NCBI RefSeq assembly: GCF_000497045.1
Contig: NW_015961992.1
Span: 64,259-128,258, forward strand
DNA: 64,000 bases
DNA from: Kalmanozyma brasiliensis GHG001
Taxonomy: Eukaryota > Basidiomycota > Ustilaginomycetes > Ustilaginales
Direction of reading: 5' to 3'
Part shown: positions 1 through 9,083 of the stretch, piece after piece
Numbering within the stretch: position 1 is the first letter of the stretch
Layout: the number at the start of each line of letters is the position of its first letter
Made by a program: the position numbers and the translations under genes
The notes under the pieces: generated by a model
What the model saw: the letters and a program-made list of their open reading frames with translations, nothing else
Database searches by the model: none
What the model was told of the DNA's origin: nothing

Positions 1-221
1 TGCCCCGCCGAATGGAAGACGATGTCAATCGCAATGCTCGTGCAACTTTGCAGTGTGGAACGACCGGGGACTTGCTTGCGTGCGATGCTAGAGTACAGTG
101 CTTGGAGTACAGCGGCGAGGATACATTGGTTCAGAGGTGACGGTACAGTGAGCGGATCCGGCTGGACGATGCTTCAAAACGACAGTGTAACTCAGGGAAG
201 ACGACGCAACGGAGCAGCCGG

Positions 222-1850
222 CTAGTTCCTCGAGGTAGAGGCTCGTGGTTTGCAGACGTGTCTCTTGTGGACGACTCGACCACATTTGTCGCACTTCGCC
301 TTTCGTGGACAGCTGGCCGTCAAGTGGAACTCGAGGTGGTCCTCGTGCGGGTCTTGAAGACAGCGGCTACAGAAACAAGTTCGATCTGCCATCAGGATCG
401 GGACGAAACGGTTCGATGTGCGGATCAGGCCAGGGAGCTCTCTGGAACGGCCGTCGTCCCAAAGCCTTTTCGGGTCCTCCTTGTACTTGACCAAGGCTAC
501 GACCGAGGTTCCTTTGCGGGACACCATTTGGTTTCCATCTCGGACGAGCTCATCCAAACGCCAAGCATGCTCCAGAGTAACGTGCTTTGCAAGAGTTTTG
601 TCAAAAAGCTGGACGAAGGTCGAAGTGTCGTCTGCATTCTGGAGCACATCATCCAGTCGAAGGACCGTCGTGGACGTCGGCAGAGGTGCCGCTTTGTAGT
701 AGAGCTCAAAAGGATGATCGCCCCAGATGAATTCCATCTTTTGGCCTTGCAGATATGCCGAATGATCTTCGAACGCGATTTGTATGTAAGCCTGCTTGTC
801 GGCATCGACTCCGTGATCGACAACCATTAGCTCGAAGTCGATGTCGTATGCGTCCATAACAGTTTCGACGTAGTTTGCCAATCTGGGAAACTCTAGTGTG
901 CTCAATGGTCTTGAGAGTCGCCATCGTAGCACTCCCAGACTAGGGAATTCGTAAGTTTCCCTGGGGTCATGCAGCTCAGAGGGCGAGATTGACGGTTTGC
1001 TGGTGTCATCTCGAGAACAGATCGTTGAATGCTGAACGATGGGCGGGAATCGATCGGTGTGCTTGAAATGTTTCTTGTAGCGCACGACCTCGTCTGCAAG
1101 CTGTGCCTTGTCTTGGGCCAAGTCGGCGGCAAGAAGCTTCTGGTAGGCAGATCTGACTGCAGATTCGTATTCGTGATCAGTGACCAGATCGTCGGCGTCT
1201 TCGGCTGACGATGCGAGTCGCTTTGTGCGGAGCTCTCGCACGTTTGCGATGGCTTGTCTTGCCAGCTTGTTGAAGCGACTTGCAAGTTGCTGCGCGTTGT
1301 GAGATCTCTGCTCCTCCAAGGAGAGTACGGATGCGCTCGTTGGAGCCGTTCCGGCGACTGAAACGTCTTTGGTCGCTGTTTGATTGTTGTCGATGACTGT
1401 TTCTGCTACCAAGGTCGTGACCTGTTCCTGTTCGTTGTCTGCCCAAAAGGCTTTCACAGCCAGGTCGAATGGTGCGTTGGAAACGATTCGTCGGTCTGAC
1501 AGCCAGTCCAGGGGGCTCTCGGGCGTGTTGCTCTCGTCTGAGATCTCGTCCCTCGGAAGTACCATGAATCGACCTCGCTTGGTGTTGCGAAAGTGCTCGA
1601 ACGTGTCGAGATGCGCGACGCCGCCATACTTTTCCACAAAGTCCAAAGCACGCTGCATCATGCCGAGCTTGGTCACGGCGACGCAGATGGAATAGTATGA
1701 TTTTGCTCGCTCCTTGTAAGAAGTGGCGAAGATGTCGATATCAGGCTGATCGGGAAAGGGAAGGTCGGCAAGCTTGTCGACGTTGACAGAAGCGTCGATA
1801 CGATTGATCATGATCGCTGTGCGATTATTGGGGCCAGTCGGGGGCTTCAT
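222..1850 (-). CDS. Unknown protein with C-terminal CCHC zinc knuckle
   Basis: A 542-aa single-exon protein that I do not recognise by name. The start is the ATG at 1850. The C-terminus carries two metal-binding clusters. One is Cys494-x2-Cys497 followed by several His and Cys514. The other is a perfect CCHC knuckle, C520-x2-C523-x4-H528-x4-C533. The centre, about residues 160-265, is charged and likely helical. Residues about 300-400 alternate short hydrophobic strands in a way that recalls an RRM-like or retroelement ORF1-like domain. The overall plan (long variable N-terminus, strand-rich middle, terminal knuckle) resembles the two paralogues at 30-33 kb, but the identity is too low to claim homology by eye. 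Knuckles of this type bind single-stranded nucleic acid, so RNA or DNA binding is inferred. It could be a domesticated gag/ORF1-like gene. Confidence 0.75.
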   Translation of the reverse strand: MKPPTGPNNRTAIMINRIDASVNVDKLADLPFPDQPDIDIFATSYKERAKSYYSICVAVTKLGMMQRALDFVEKYGGVAHLDTFEHFRNTKRGRFMVLPRDEISDESNTPESPLDWLSDRRIVSNAPFDLAVKAFWADNEQEQVTTLVAETVIDNNQTATKDVSVAGTAPTSASVLSLEEQRSHNAQQLASRFNKLARQAIANVRELRTKRLASSAEDADDLVTDHEYESAVRSAYQKLLAADLAQDKAQLADEVVRYKKHFKHTDRFPPIVQHSTICSRDDTSKPSISPSELHDPRETYEFPSLGVLRWRLSRPLSTLEFPRLANYVETVMDAYDIDFELMVVDHGVDADKQAYIQIAFEDHSAYLQGQKMEFIWGDHPFELYYKAAPLPTSTTVLRLDDVLQNADDTSTFVQLFDKTLAKHVTLEHAWRLDELVRDGNQMVSRKGTSVVALVKYKEDPKRLWDDGRSRELPGLIRTSNRFVPILMADRTCFCSRCLQDPHEDHLEFHLTASCPRKAKCDKCGRVVHKRHVCKPRASTSRN

Positions 1851-2240
1851 GGTGACGATGTAGCCTACTCAACGAGCGCTTAGGAATGGACGAACATGGG
1901 AGCGACGGAGTAGCGACATGTAGGAAGGCAAGAGAGAGGCTGAGGCTGAGGCTGAGTCGACAGAAGAGAGTCGACAGAATGTGACTTTAGGAAGTGCGAG
2001 TCGCCAGGATGCTGAGTCGGTTGACGCGAAGGCACTTTGCGCGTCTGGCTACCTCGTCACATCACTCAGCCACGAGGAGGCCCGAGCTCAAGCGTAGCAT
2101 TCATTGTGTGAACGAGCCACGCTGCACGACTGCGGCGCGCAAGGGGCCCCACGCCTTCATTTTTGTATTCATGTCGACGCATGCAGGGATGTCGATGTGT
2201 TGCATTGAATTTGACTAGTGTACAATGGACGTCCTGCATC
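1851..2240. other. Intergenic region with a short GAGGCT repeat
   Basis: This is the upstream region of the knuckle gene, whose ATG is at 1850, and the 3' flank of the MFS gene. A short run of GAGGCT units lies near 1931-1955 and is followed by a repeated GTCGACAG. No gene was seen. Confidence 0.5.
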
Positions 2241-4241
2241 TCATTTGGCCGTGGGCAAAGCCTTCTCGACGTCCCTCTGTTCCTCATTCGACGCGCGTCT
2301 GCTAGCCTGCGCACTCTCGTCCGGATGTCTCTTGGCCCAGCGCCTCTCCTTCTTCTCCTCGTACCACTGTTTGCCCTCCTCTTTCCTCTTTTCGTCGTCC
2401 TTCCTGTCCAGGCTGAACTCTTTGGTGAACAGCACGGTGACGACGAAAGCGAGGAGCGTCAATCCCAGCCCAAAGCGGAAGACGTTCCTGAACCCTTGCA
2501 CATAGGCCCTTAGCAGCAGCTGCGAGGTCTCCGCGTCGAAGCGACCCGATGTGATCAAGTGTGGGTTTCGGACGACCTCGGTGATGATCTCTGCTGGCAG
2601 CCCTCGCACCGCTGACCTTACGCTGTTGTTGAGGATCGTATAACTGATCGCCAAACATAACGTACCACCGAACAACCGCATAAAGTTCCTCGTCGACGTC
2701 ACCACCGCCAAATCCTTCCTATCCACCGCGTTCTGCGCCGCCACCAGGGTGACTTGCAGCGTGCCACCTGCGCCAAACCCGGACAGCATCAAGAAGCCAA
2801 TCATCTCGCCAATGTTCGAGGTCTCATCCAGCAGTCCCAGCAATCCCACGCCGATGGAGAAGATGCCGAATCCAACGACAATGATGATCTTGTACCGACC
2901 GATCTTGGAGACGACGACACCGGCAACGACCGACGTGAGCGCTTGCACCGCCATGAGTGGGATCAGCAGCACACCGGCTTTGACGCCCGAATAGCCCTTG
3001 ACCACCTGCGTAAACTGCGGCACAAAGAAGAGCAGCAGGAAAAAGATGCCCCCGGAGCAAACGGTTTGCACAAGCACGCTGCAGACCGTGGGGATCTTGA
3101 AGAGGCGCATGGGTACGAGGGGTAGTGCGGCGACGCGAGCCTCGACAATGGCGAAGACGATGAAGAGGACGATGCCGAGGATGAGCGTGACGAGCACGTG
3201 CGGGCTGGACCAGGGGTATTGTTGACCACCCCAGTTGAGTCCAAGCAGAAGCAAGACGCTGCCTGCGAGCACCAGCGCTGTGCCGACATAGTCAATCTTG
3301 GCGAGCTTCTCCCTGACGCTGCCTTCCACCTTCTTAAGCGGCAGCAGGAGAATCACCATGACGAGCGAAAGAATGGTGATAGGCACAGCGAGGATGAAGC
3401 ACCATCTCCAGCCAACCGACGCGAGTGCGCCACCAATCAACGGACCACCAGCGTTGGCGAGGGCCACCACAACCCCCAACACTCCCTGATAGGTGCCACG
3501 CTCGCGCAACGACACCACATCACCCACGATGACCATGACCAATGACACAATGCCTCCACCAAACGCACCTGCCAGCGCACGGAAGACGATCAGCTGCGTG
3601 ATACTTTGCGCGGCGGCACACAGCGCGCTTCCAATCAAGAAGCCGGTGAGAGCGACCATGATGCACGTCTTGCGCCCGAAGATGTCGCTGAACCTGCCAT
3701 AAAGGGGACTGGCAGCGGTGGAGGTGAGGAGATACGATGTGGAGAGCCAGGAGGACTCGTTGCCGGCGTGGAAGTCGGAGGTGATGGTGCTGAGGGCGGT
3801 GGAGATGATCGACTGGTCGAGCAGCGCTACGAGCAGGGCGGCCGAGAGACCGGCAAAGACGAGGATGACTTGCTTTTTGGGGAGGAAGTTGGTCTGGTCC
3901 GAGAGAGCGACGGGCACCTTGTGCTCGGTGGATGTCTCGGGGGTGGGCGCGGCCGTGGTGCCGTCGGGGTGGTGGTCGTCGTGCGAGGCGCGGTGAAGGC
4001 TGTGTGTCGTATCGTGCGACGAGGTGTGGTCGAGATGCGAGCCATTGATGGTCGATGGACGACGGTCGAAGCTGTTGCGTCGAGGGGCTTGGCTTTCTAC
4101 ATCTGGTGGTAACGACGACGTGGGATCTGCTGCTGGCGATGGTATTGATGCTGATGATGACGACGGTGATGCTGCTGTGTTGCTGTTGGTGGCGGCAATC
4201 TGGGCCGTGGAGGGCTGGTCCTCAGTGCTTGAGCGCGTCAT
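2241..4241 (-). CDS. MFS multidrug transporter, DHA2 family (14 TM)
   Basis: A 666-aa plasma-membrane proton antiporter of the DHA2 type. The first membrane segment begins near residue 128 and holds the family motif around LDQSIISTAL. The inter-segment motif GRFSDIFGRK follows TM2, and the antiporter motif C region reads ALANAGGPLIGG. Hydrophobic segments continue to about residue 600, consistent with 14 spans. The N-terminal 120 residues are Ser/Thr/His-rich and the C-terminal tail is highly charged (Lys/Glu/Arg), so both ends are predicted to be cytosolic. It is a single exon, and the start is the first ATG, at 4241. Relatives export azoles, siderophores, mycotoxins or amino acids, and the substrate cannot be read from sequence. 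No biosynthetic cluster surrounds it, so a general detoxification or vacuolar role is more likely than a dedicated metabolite pump. Confidence 0.93.
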   Translation of the reverse strand: MTRSSTEDQPSTAQIAATNSNTAASPSSSSASIPSPAADPTSSLPPDVESQAPRRNSFDRRPSTINGSHLDHTSSHDTTHSLHRASHDDHHPDGTTAAPTPETSTEHKVPVALSDQTNFLPKKQVILVFAGLSAALLVALLDQSIISTALSTITSDFHAGNESSWLSTSYLLTSTAASPLYGRFSDIFGRKTCIMVALTGFLIGSALCAAAQSITQLIVFRALAGAFGGGIVSLVMVIVGDVVSLRERGTYQGVLGVVVALANAGGPLIGGALASVGWRWCFILAVPITILSLVMVILLLPLKKVEGSVREKLAKIDYVGTALVLAGSVLLLLGLNWGGQQYPWSSPHVLVTLILGIVLFIVFAIVEARVAALPLVPMRLFKIPTVCSVLVQTVCSGGIFFLLLFFVPQFTQVVKGYSGVKAGVLLIPLMAVQALTSVVAGVVVSKIGRYKIIIVVGFGIFSIGVGLLGLLDETSNIGEMIGFLMLSGFGAGGTLQVTLVAAQNAVDRKDLAVVTSTRNFMRLFGGTLCLAISYTILNNSVRSAVRGLPAEIITEVVRNPHLITSGRFDAETSQLLLRAYVQGFRNVFRFGLGLTLLAFVVTVLFTKEFSLDRKDDEKRKEEGKQWYEEKKERRWAKRHPDESAQASRRASNEEQRDVEKALPTAK

Positions 4242-5777
4242 GGTTGATGATCACGAGCACTCTCGTGTAGAATTGATATGAGTAGCGACGCTGTCAGGTA
4301 ATGCAGTCGATGAATGATGAGGGATGCTATGTAGTGCTCGCGAGTTGATGAGTCAGAGGGACCATGCCAGACAAGTCGTTCTGTGGGATGGAATGGATGC
4401 TCTGATATGTCTTTGTGATGGAGGACGAGTCACAAGAAGCAGAGCAGATAGTGACAGATGTGCTCGCATGTTGGGCAGCTGCGTCACCAAAGAGCAACAC
4501 TCCCATGGAACACAGCGGCGATAGCGGAGCATAGGGCGTAGTATCAGTCATTTCACTCTGCTGCACCGAGCAGCTTCTGACAGCTGCGCCGATTTTTTGA
4601 CAAAGTTTCCAAATTGCAGGGTTTGGGTCATATAATACGTGACTCGCAGCGAGGGAGGGAGAGCGGCAGGCCCAGCGGCGTAGAGTGGAGAGACCGGCCA
4701 AATGTTCGGCAAGCAGTTCTACCGTGTGCTGCAGCGGCAAAGAGAAAACGGAATGGCCGCGGCAAATTGCAGTTGTACCGCCGATACAGCAGCAGCACGC
4801 TTCACAGGTTCAATTGCCGCTTGACCCACTAGACTCGTTCGTCACACGACCAGATCCTCACCCTTGATAGGGTAGGCTCGAGCAACACCAATCCATATCA
4901 TCGGTATTCTTCACCCCATGACAATGGCATCGATTGAATGAGCATCACGAAAAGTCCTGATACGACCGCATGGCGTGCCTTCTCACCGGTGAGCAGGCCG
5001 GCATCGGATTTGGGCTCGCGTAAAAGTGGGGGAGAAACGCGAGGCACGGGAAGGCGAAACGGCACGCAGAACGGATCGACGTGGGCCGACGCCAAAAAAA
5101 GCCGATTGCGTGCCTGCCAGTCCCCTTTGATAAGCGCTCGCTCGGCTCTTTCCACGCCATCTGACTCGGCTCCAAGCTCAGGTCCGCCAACTCCTACACT
5201 TTCTCAAAGCTTGGGACAGCGAGCTTGCATTGAGGATGGAGGCGTGCTCGAGCCCGACAGTGTCACCCAAATACGCCGGTGAGCGTGTGACTCCTGCCTG
5301 TCAGTACCGCCAAAACCGCCATTCCTTTTGAGACGAGAACCTCTCAAGGCGGCGTAATCAAGCTAGACCCTGTTGAAGCGCCTGCCTCAATCGTTTTCCA
5401 TGTGGCATGTGCCCGTCGATCCCAGCCTCGTCGCCGTCGCTTGGAGGAAGCAGGCTCGTTCTGAGGGCTTAGGAACAATGGGAGAGAAGGAAGACCTGCT
5501 TTCGGCGCACCAATCCGAAATGACCGTTGCGCGTTTCCAGCGGAAATCAGCGGATGCTCAGCGACGCCGGTCATTTCTTCTGGCTGTGCTTTGCTTCCTC
5601 TTACGGTTCTACCGGCTCTCACTCGATCGGTCGCTTCATCGGGCTCCACCTTCTCCCTCCCATCCACAGTCTGTCCCCGCTCACAATGCCGACAACGCCA
5701 CACGCAAGAACAGTGTACAAGTAACATTACAGTCAAATCAGGTATCACATAGCCGCGCCCCGTGCAGCAGCAACAGC
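4242..5777. other. 1.5 kb intergenic region
   Basis: It contains the promoter of the MFS gene (ATG at 4241) and the 3' flank of the Sds3-like gene (stop at 5778). Several open frames of up to 137 codons exist, but their codon choice and composition do not look coding. No RNA gene or clear repeat was seen. Confidence 0.5.
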
Positions 5778-7920
5778 TCACTTGCGACGAGCACGCTTGC
5801 CGTTGGTCTTGCGAATGTTGATGAGATCCGACTCGATCTCGAAATCTTTGGCCGGTGTGAGCTGATTAAGCGATTTGCCAGCGTCCCATCGGAGCCTGCC
5901 GCCCGAGGTGGTCATGACGGCTGCTGCGGCCGCTGCTGCTGCAGCTGCTGCCGCAGCGGCGGCGGCGGCGGCCACCCTGCTGCCCGAGTCGTCGTCGTCG
6001 TTACCCGTGGACGAGGCCTCGCGTGCTGCTGCGGCCGAGGCGGCGGCGGCTGCGGCTGCAGCTGCTTTCGAAGCGCCCTTCTTCTTGCTCCCGCCTTTGA
6101 CGCCGCCTACGGTGCCATTGGGCCCACCGACGACGGTGAGGTTACGCGCTCCACCACCCATATAGCTGCTGTCGCCCATGCCAGCACCCGATAGCAGATC
6201 GCCGCCACCGCCGAACGTCAAACCCAGACCACCGAGATCGAGGCCCGAGGTGAGACCAAGACGCGCGCCACCACCCACTTCTTCGCGTCCGAACCCAGAC
6301 AGCGCAATGAGCTCCTGCAGCCCACTGACAATGCCTGTTCCGGTCGCGCCAGTGTGCCCATTGGCGCCACGAGCACCAGCACCGGGTGCATCGCTGTCGT
6401 TCTCGTCCGCACCACCAGCACCTCTCTTGCCCGTCGCCTTGTTGCGCAGCTTGCGTGTCGTGTGAGGTCGTTGAGCACTGTCGAAGAAGGCATCGACGGC
6501 AACGTCGCCACCCTCCTTCTCCTCTTGCAGCCGCTTCTTAGTTGCCTCGACGACAGCAAGCAGCTTTTCCCGCGCGCCACGCTTGGCGAGACGCGCCTCT
6601 TCGTCCACCTTGTGCTTCTCGTTTTCATAAGCAAGGCGCGCCGATTCGAGCTGATGCGCGTGCAACAGCGCCGTCTCTCGTAGCGCAGCATCGCGCTGCA
6701 GAGTGAGTCGCGTGAGCTCGAGCGTGTAGTGTCTTGACCGGGCTGGGTTGGAGAGGAGCGTGGCGTACGACGAAGTGAGGGCGTGGTAGAGCTCCTGGTA
6801 GAGGCTCTCGCGGTTCTCGATGGTCTCGAAATGGATGCGGTGGATACGGTCAATGACCTCCTTGCGCTTCTTGTCCTTCTTGCTCTCGGTGGCACCGGAT
6901 GCGCCTCCTGCCGTTGTGTCGAGACCGGCTTGTGCGGCAGCGATCGAAGCAGAGTGAGCGCCACTCGCCGCGTTGGCAGCGGCAGCGGCAGCGGCTGCTG
7001 CAGCCGCCTTTTCAGCCTTGGCGGCGCCACGCTTGGATGCGGATGTGTCGGTGCTCGCGTTCTTAGCCATGGCTGCGGATCCAGCTGCGGCATCTTTGTC
7101 CTTCTTATCCTTGCGGCTGCTCTTGCCCGAGGGCTTGGGAGACTTGCGGCTGCCAGATGCCGGTGAGGCGAGATGCTTTGCGTGTGACTCAGAGATGGCG
7201 CTGCCAGGGCCGCCGGCGACATTGTGAGGTGGAAGCGGTGGCCCAACACCGTGGTGAGGTGGAGGCAAAGGCATGTGGGGAGCCATGTGCGGTGAGCCAC
7301 GATGCTGCGGTGGGCCGTTGTTGTAGCCCTGCTGATGCAGGTGAGGGGGAAGTGAAGATGCGCCAGGCGGTGGTGGGCCTTGGTAGATCTGCTGGTTCTG
7401 CCAGGATGGAGATGGTGGACGCTGGCCTGGGTTGGGTCCGTAGGGTGGCATGGCGTAGCGGTCGTTGGGAGGCATGCCCATCATGCCGGGCGGAGGAGGA
7501 CCGTTGGGACCTGGTGGACCCATGCCGGCGCGAGGGTCGCGATGAGACATGGGAGGCGGTGAGGGTGGGCGATGGTGGTGCATGCCAACGGGTGCACGCC
7601 CAGGATCGCCGCGCGGAGGATACGAAGGACCAGGTGGGTAGCCTGCCAGCAGAGTCAGGATTACAAAGAAAGTCAAAGGTCAGCGGTTGTGACTGGGATG
7701 AGCAGATGTGCGCCAGCGGCGGTGCCGACGATCGAGTGGCTTGGATTGTCACTGATACGCAGCGGACAAGCCGACTGTTTCGGATGGAGAAGGAACACTT
7801 ACCTGGGCCATTCTGGTACGGATCTTGGGACAGATGATGAGGCATGGGTGGATGATCGTACCGATCAGGATGATTGGCATGTCTCTTGACCCCAGCCATC
7901 TGCGGGCCGAGCGATGCCAT
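5778..7920 (-). CDS. Sds3/BRMS1-like histone deacetylase complex subunit (2 exons)
   Basis: A 660-aa nuclear protein. The exons are 7920..7803 and 7642..5778. The 160-bp intron has GTAAGT at 7802 and CAG ending at 7643, in phase 1, joining NGP-G to YPPGPSYPP. Residues about 40-190 are Pro/Gly/His-rich and low complexity. Residues about 290-425 are a helical, coiled-coil Sds3-like region (IDRIHRIHFETIENRESLYQ, then conserved charged heptads ending FFDSAQRPHTTRK). This is the part that joins Sin3-Rpd3 type deacetylase complexes in the family. Three polyalanine runs follow basic or Ser-rich linkers, and the longest has about 20 Ala. The last residues, GKRARRK, form a basic tail. The gene is divergent from cullin-3 across a 1.2 kb promoter region. 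The role in transcriptional repression is inferred from the family. Confidence 0.85.
5916..5975. repeat. GCN trinucleotide tract coding polyalanine
   Basis: A GCT/GCC/GCG-rich tract encodes about 20 consecutive Ala near the C-terminus of the Sds3-like protein on the minus strand. Two shorter Ala tracts lie at about 6035-6065 and 6975-7010. The codons are mixed, so slippage is limited, but length variation between strains is plausible. Confidence 0.85.
7643..7802 (-). other. Spliceosomal intron of the Sds3-like gene
   Basis: On the minus strand this 160-bp stretch begins GTAAGTG and ends GCTGGCAG. Removing it joins the first ATG-containing exon in frame to the proline-rich coding region. Confidence 0.85.
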
Positions 7921-9083
7921 GGCTGATCAGAGAATTGCTCGCCAGATGCTGGCTCGCGAGGGTCGGTGGTGTGGTCGGCGCAGCCGCGGTGGATAATAGG
8001 ATGACCAGATGTGCCGAGGCGGTGTCACCTTGAGCTGAGAGTCCAGGCTGCGGATGGCTGAGTGAGCTCGTGGGAAAGTCGGATGTGCACCGCGAAAGGG
8101 TGTCGTACGCTGGTGTTGAGGTTGAAGAGAAAGCGGACGCGAGCGAGCGAAAGCGTTCGAGTGGCCCGGCTGAGCTGAGGGTTGTGGTCGGAGTGACCGC
8201 GTTCGAGCTGGCAGAGTCCAAGGTGAGGTGAAGGATGGAGAAGCTCGAGCGAGTGATGAGGGCAAGGGGAGAAGCGATCGAAGCCAAGCGGACTCACGAA
8301 TCAATCCATCATGCAGAGAAGAGCGGGTCGAGACAAAATCACGGTCAGGGCACAACCGAAGCGAAGCCCATCAAGCAGCGTCAATCAGAAGCGGAATCAG
8401 AATCAGAACCAGAACCAGAAGCACGAGCACGAGCACCCGACCAGAACGCGGAGACAGGCAGACAGACAAAGAGCCCTCGATTTGGCATTTCTTTGTGGAT
8501 TTCCGCTCTGCAGCAGCACCGCGAGCGAGTCCGCGTTGAGTGAGAAAGATGGAATCGGCGATCTGTTTCTTACTTTGGCTGTCACCGCGACTGCGACGCG
8601 TTAACAAACAAACGGGAAAAGAGCAGCCCCACACAGCGATCATCTCGCACGGCATCAGTGTGAGTTTGAAATTGCGCCGTGTGCTGTGCTTTGCGCTTTG
8701 TGCTTTGTGCTTTGTGATGTCTCGAGGTGGAGCTTTTGGCTTTGATTTAGCGAGTCGAGGTGTTGGCTTGCTTGCATGCACGCTCAGCAGCCCACCTCTT
8801 CCTCCTCCTCGACTCAGCACATACATCAACCTCTCCCGCGATTCCCTAGACATTGCAGCCTCGAGGAGAGCTTTAAGACCCTGCTCTTCATAGCGCAAAC
8901 AACCCATATCATCGCACGAGCTACTCGCTCCGACCGGCGCAACCTGTCTACAAGCTCATCGCCCTTTCGCCCTTCCTGCCCGCACAGAAGCTGCAGCGTC
9001 GTACTTTCTTGTTGCGAGGCTATCGGCACCACCCATCCCCTTCACATCGTAGCGCTGTCAACTGGCTCCTACGTACCGCCACC
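7921..9083. promoter_or_regulatory. Divergent promoter region of Sds3-like and cullin-3 genes
   Basis: This 1.16 kb lies between two divergent start codons. It contains two short tandem repeats: alternating GAATCA/GAACCA hexamers then CGAGCA units at 8393-8436, and a TGCTTTG heptamer repeated about four times at 8685-8716. A CT-rich leader precedes the cullin ATG. No separate gene was seen. Confidence 0.6.
8685..8716. repeat. TGCTTTG heptamer repeat
   Basis: Imperfect tandem copies of TGCTTTG/CGCTTTG lie in the divergent promoter. It may be a microsatellite or a binding-site array. No function can be assigned. Confidence 0.6.

Noticed and set aside
4790..4830. tRNA-like B box (CAGGTTCAATTGCCG)
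   Set aside because: No matching A box or cloverleaf could be formed around it. No other tRNA-like signature was found by eye.
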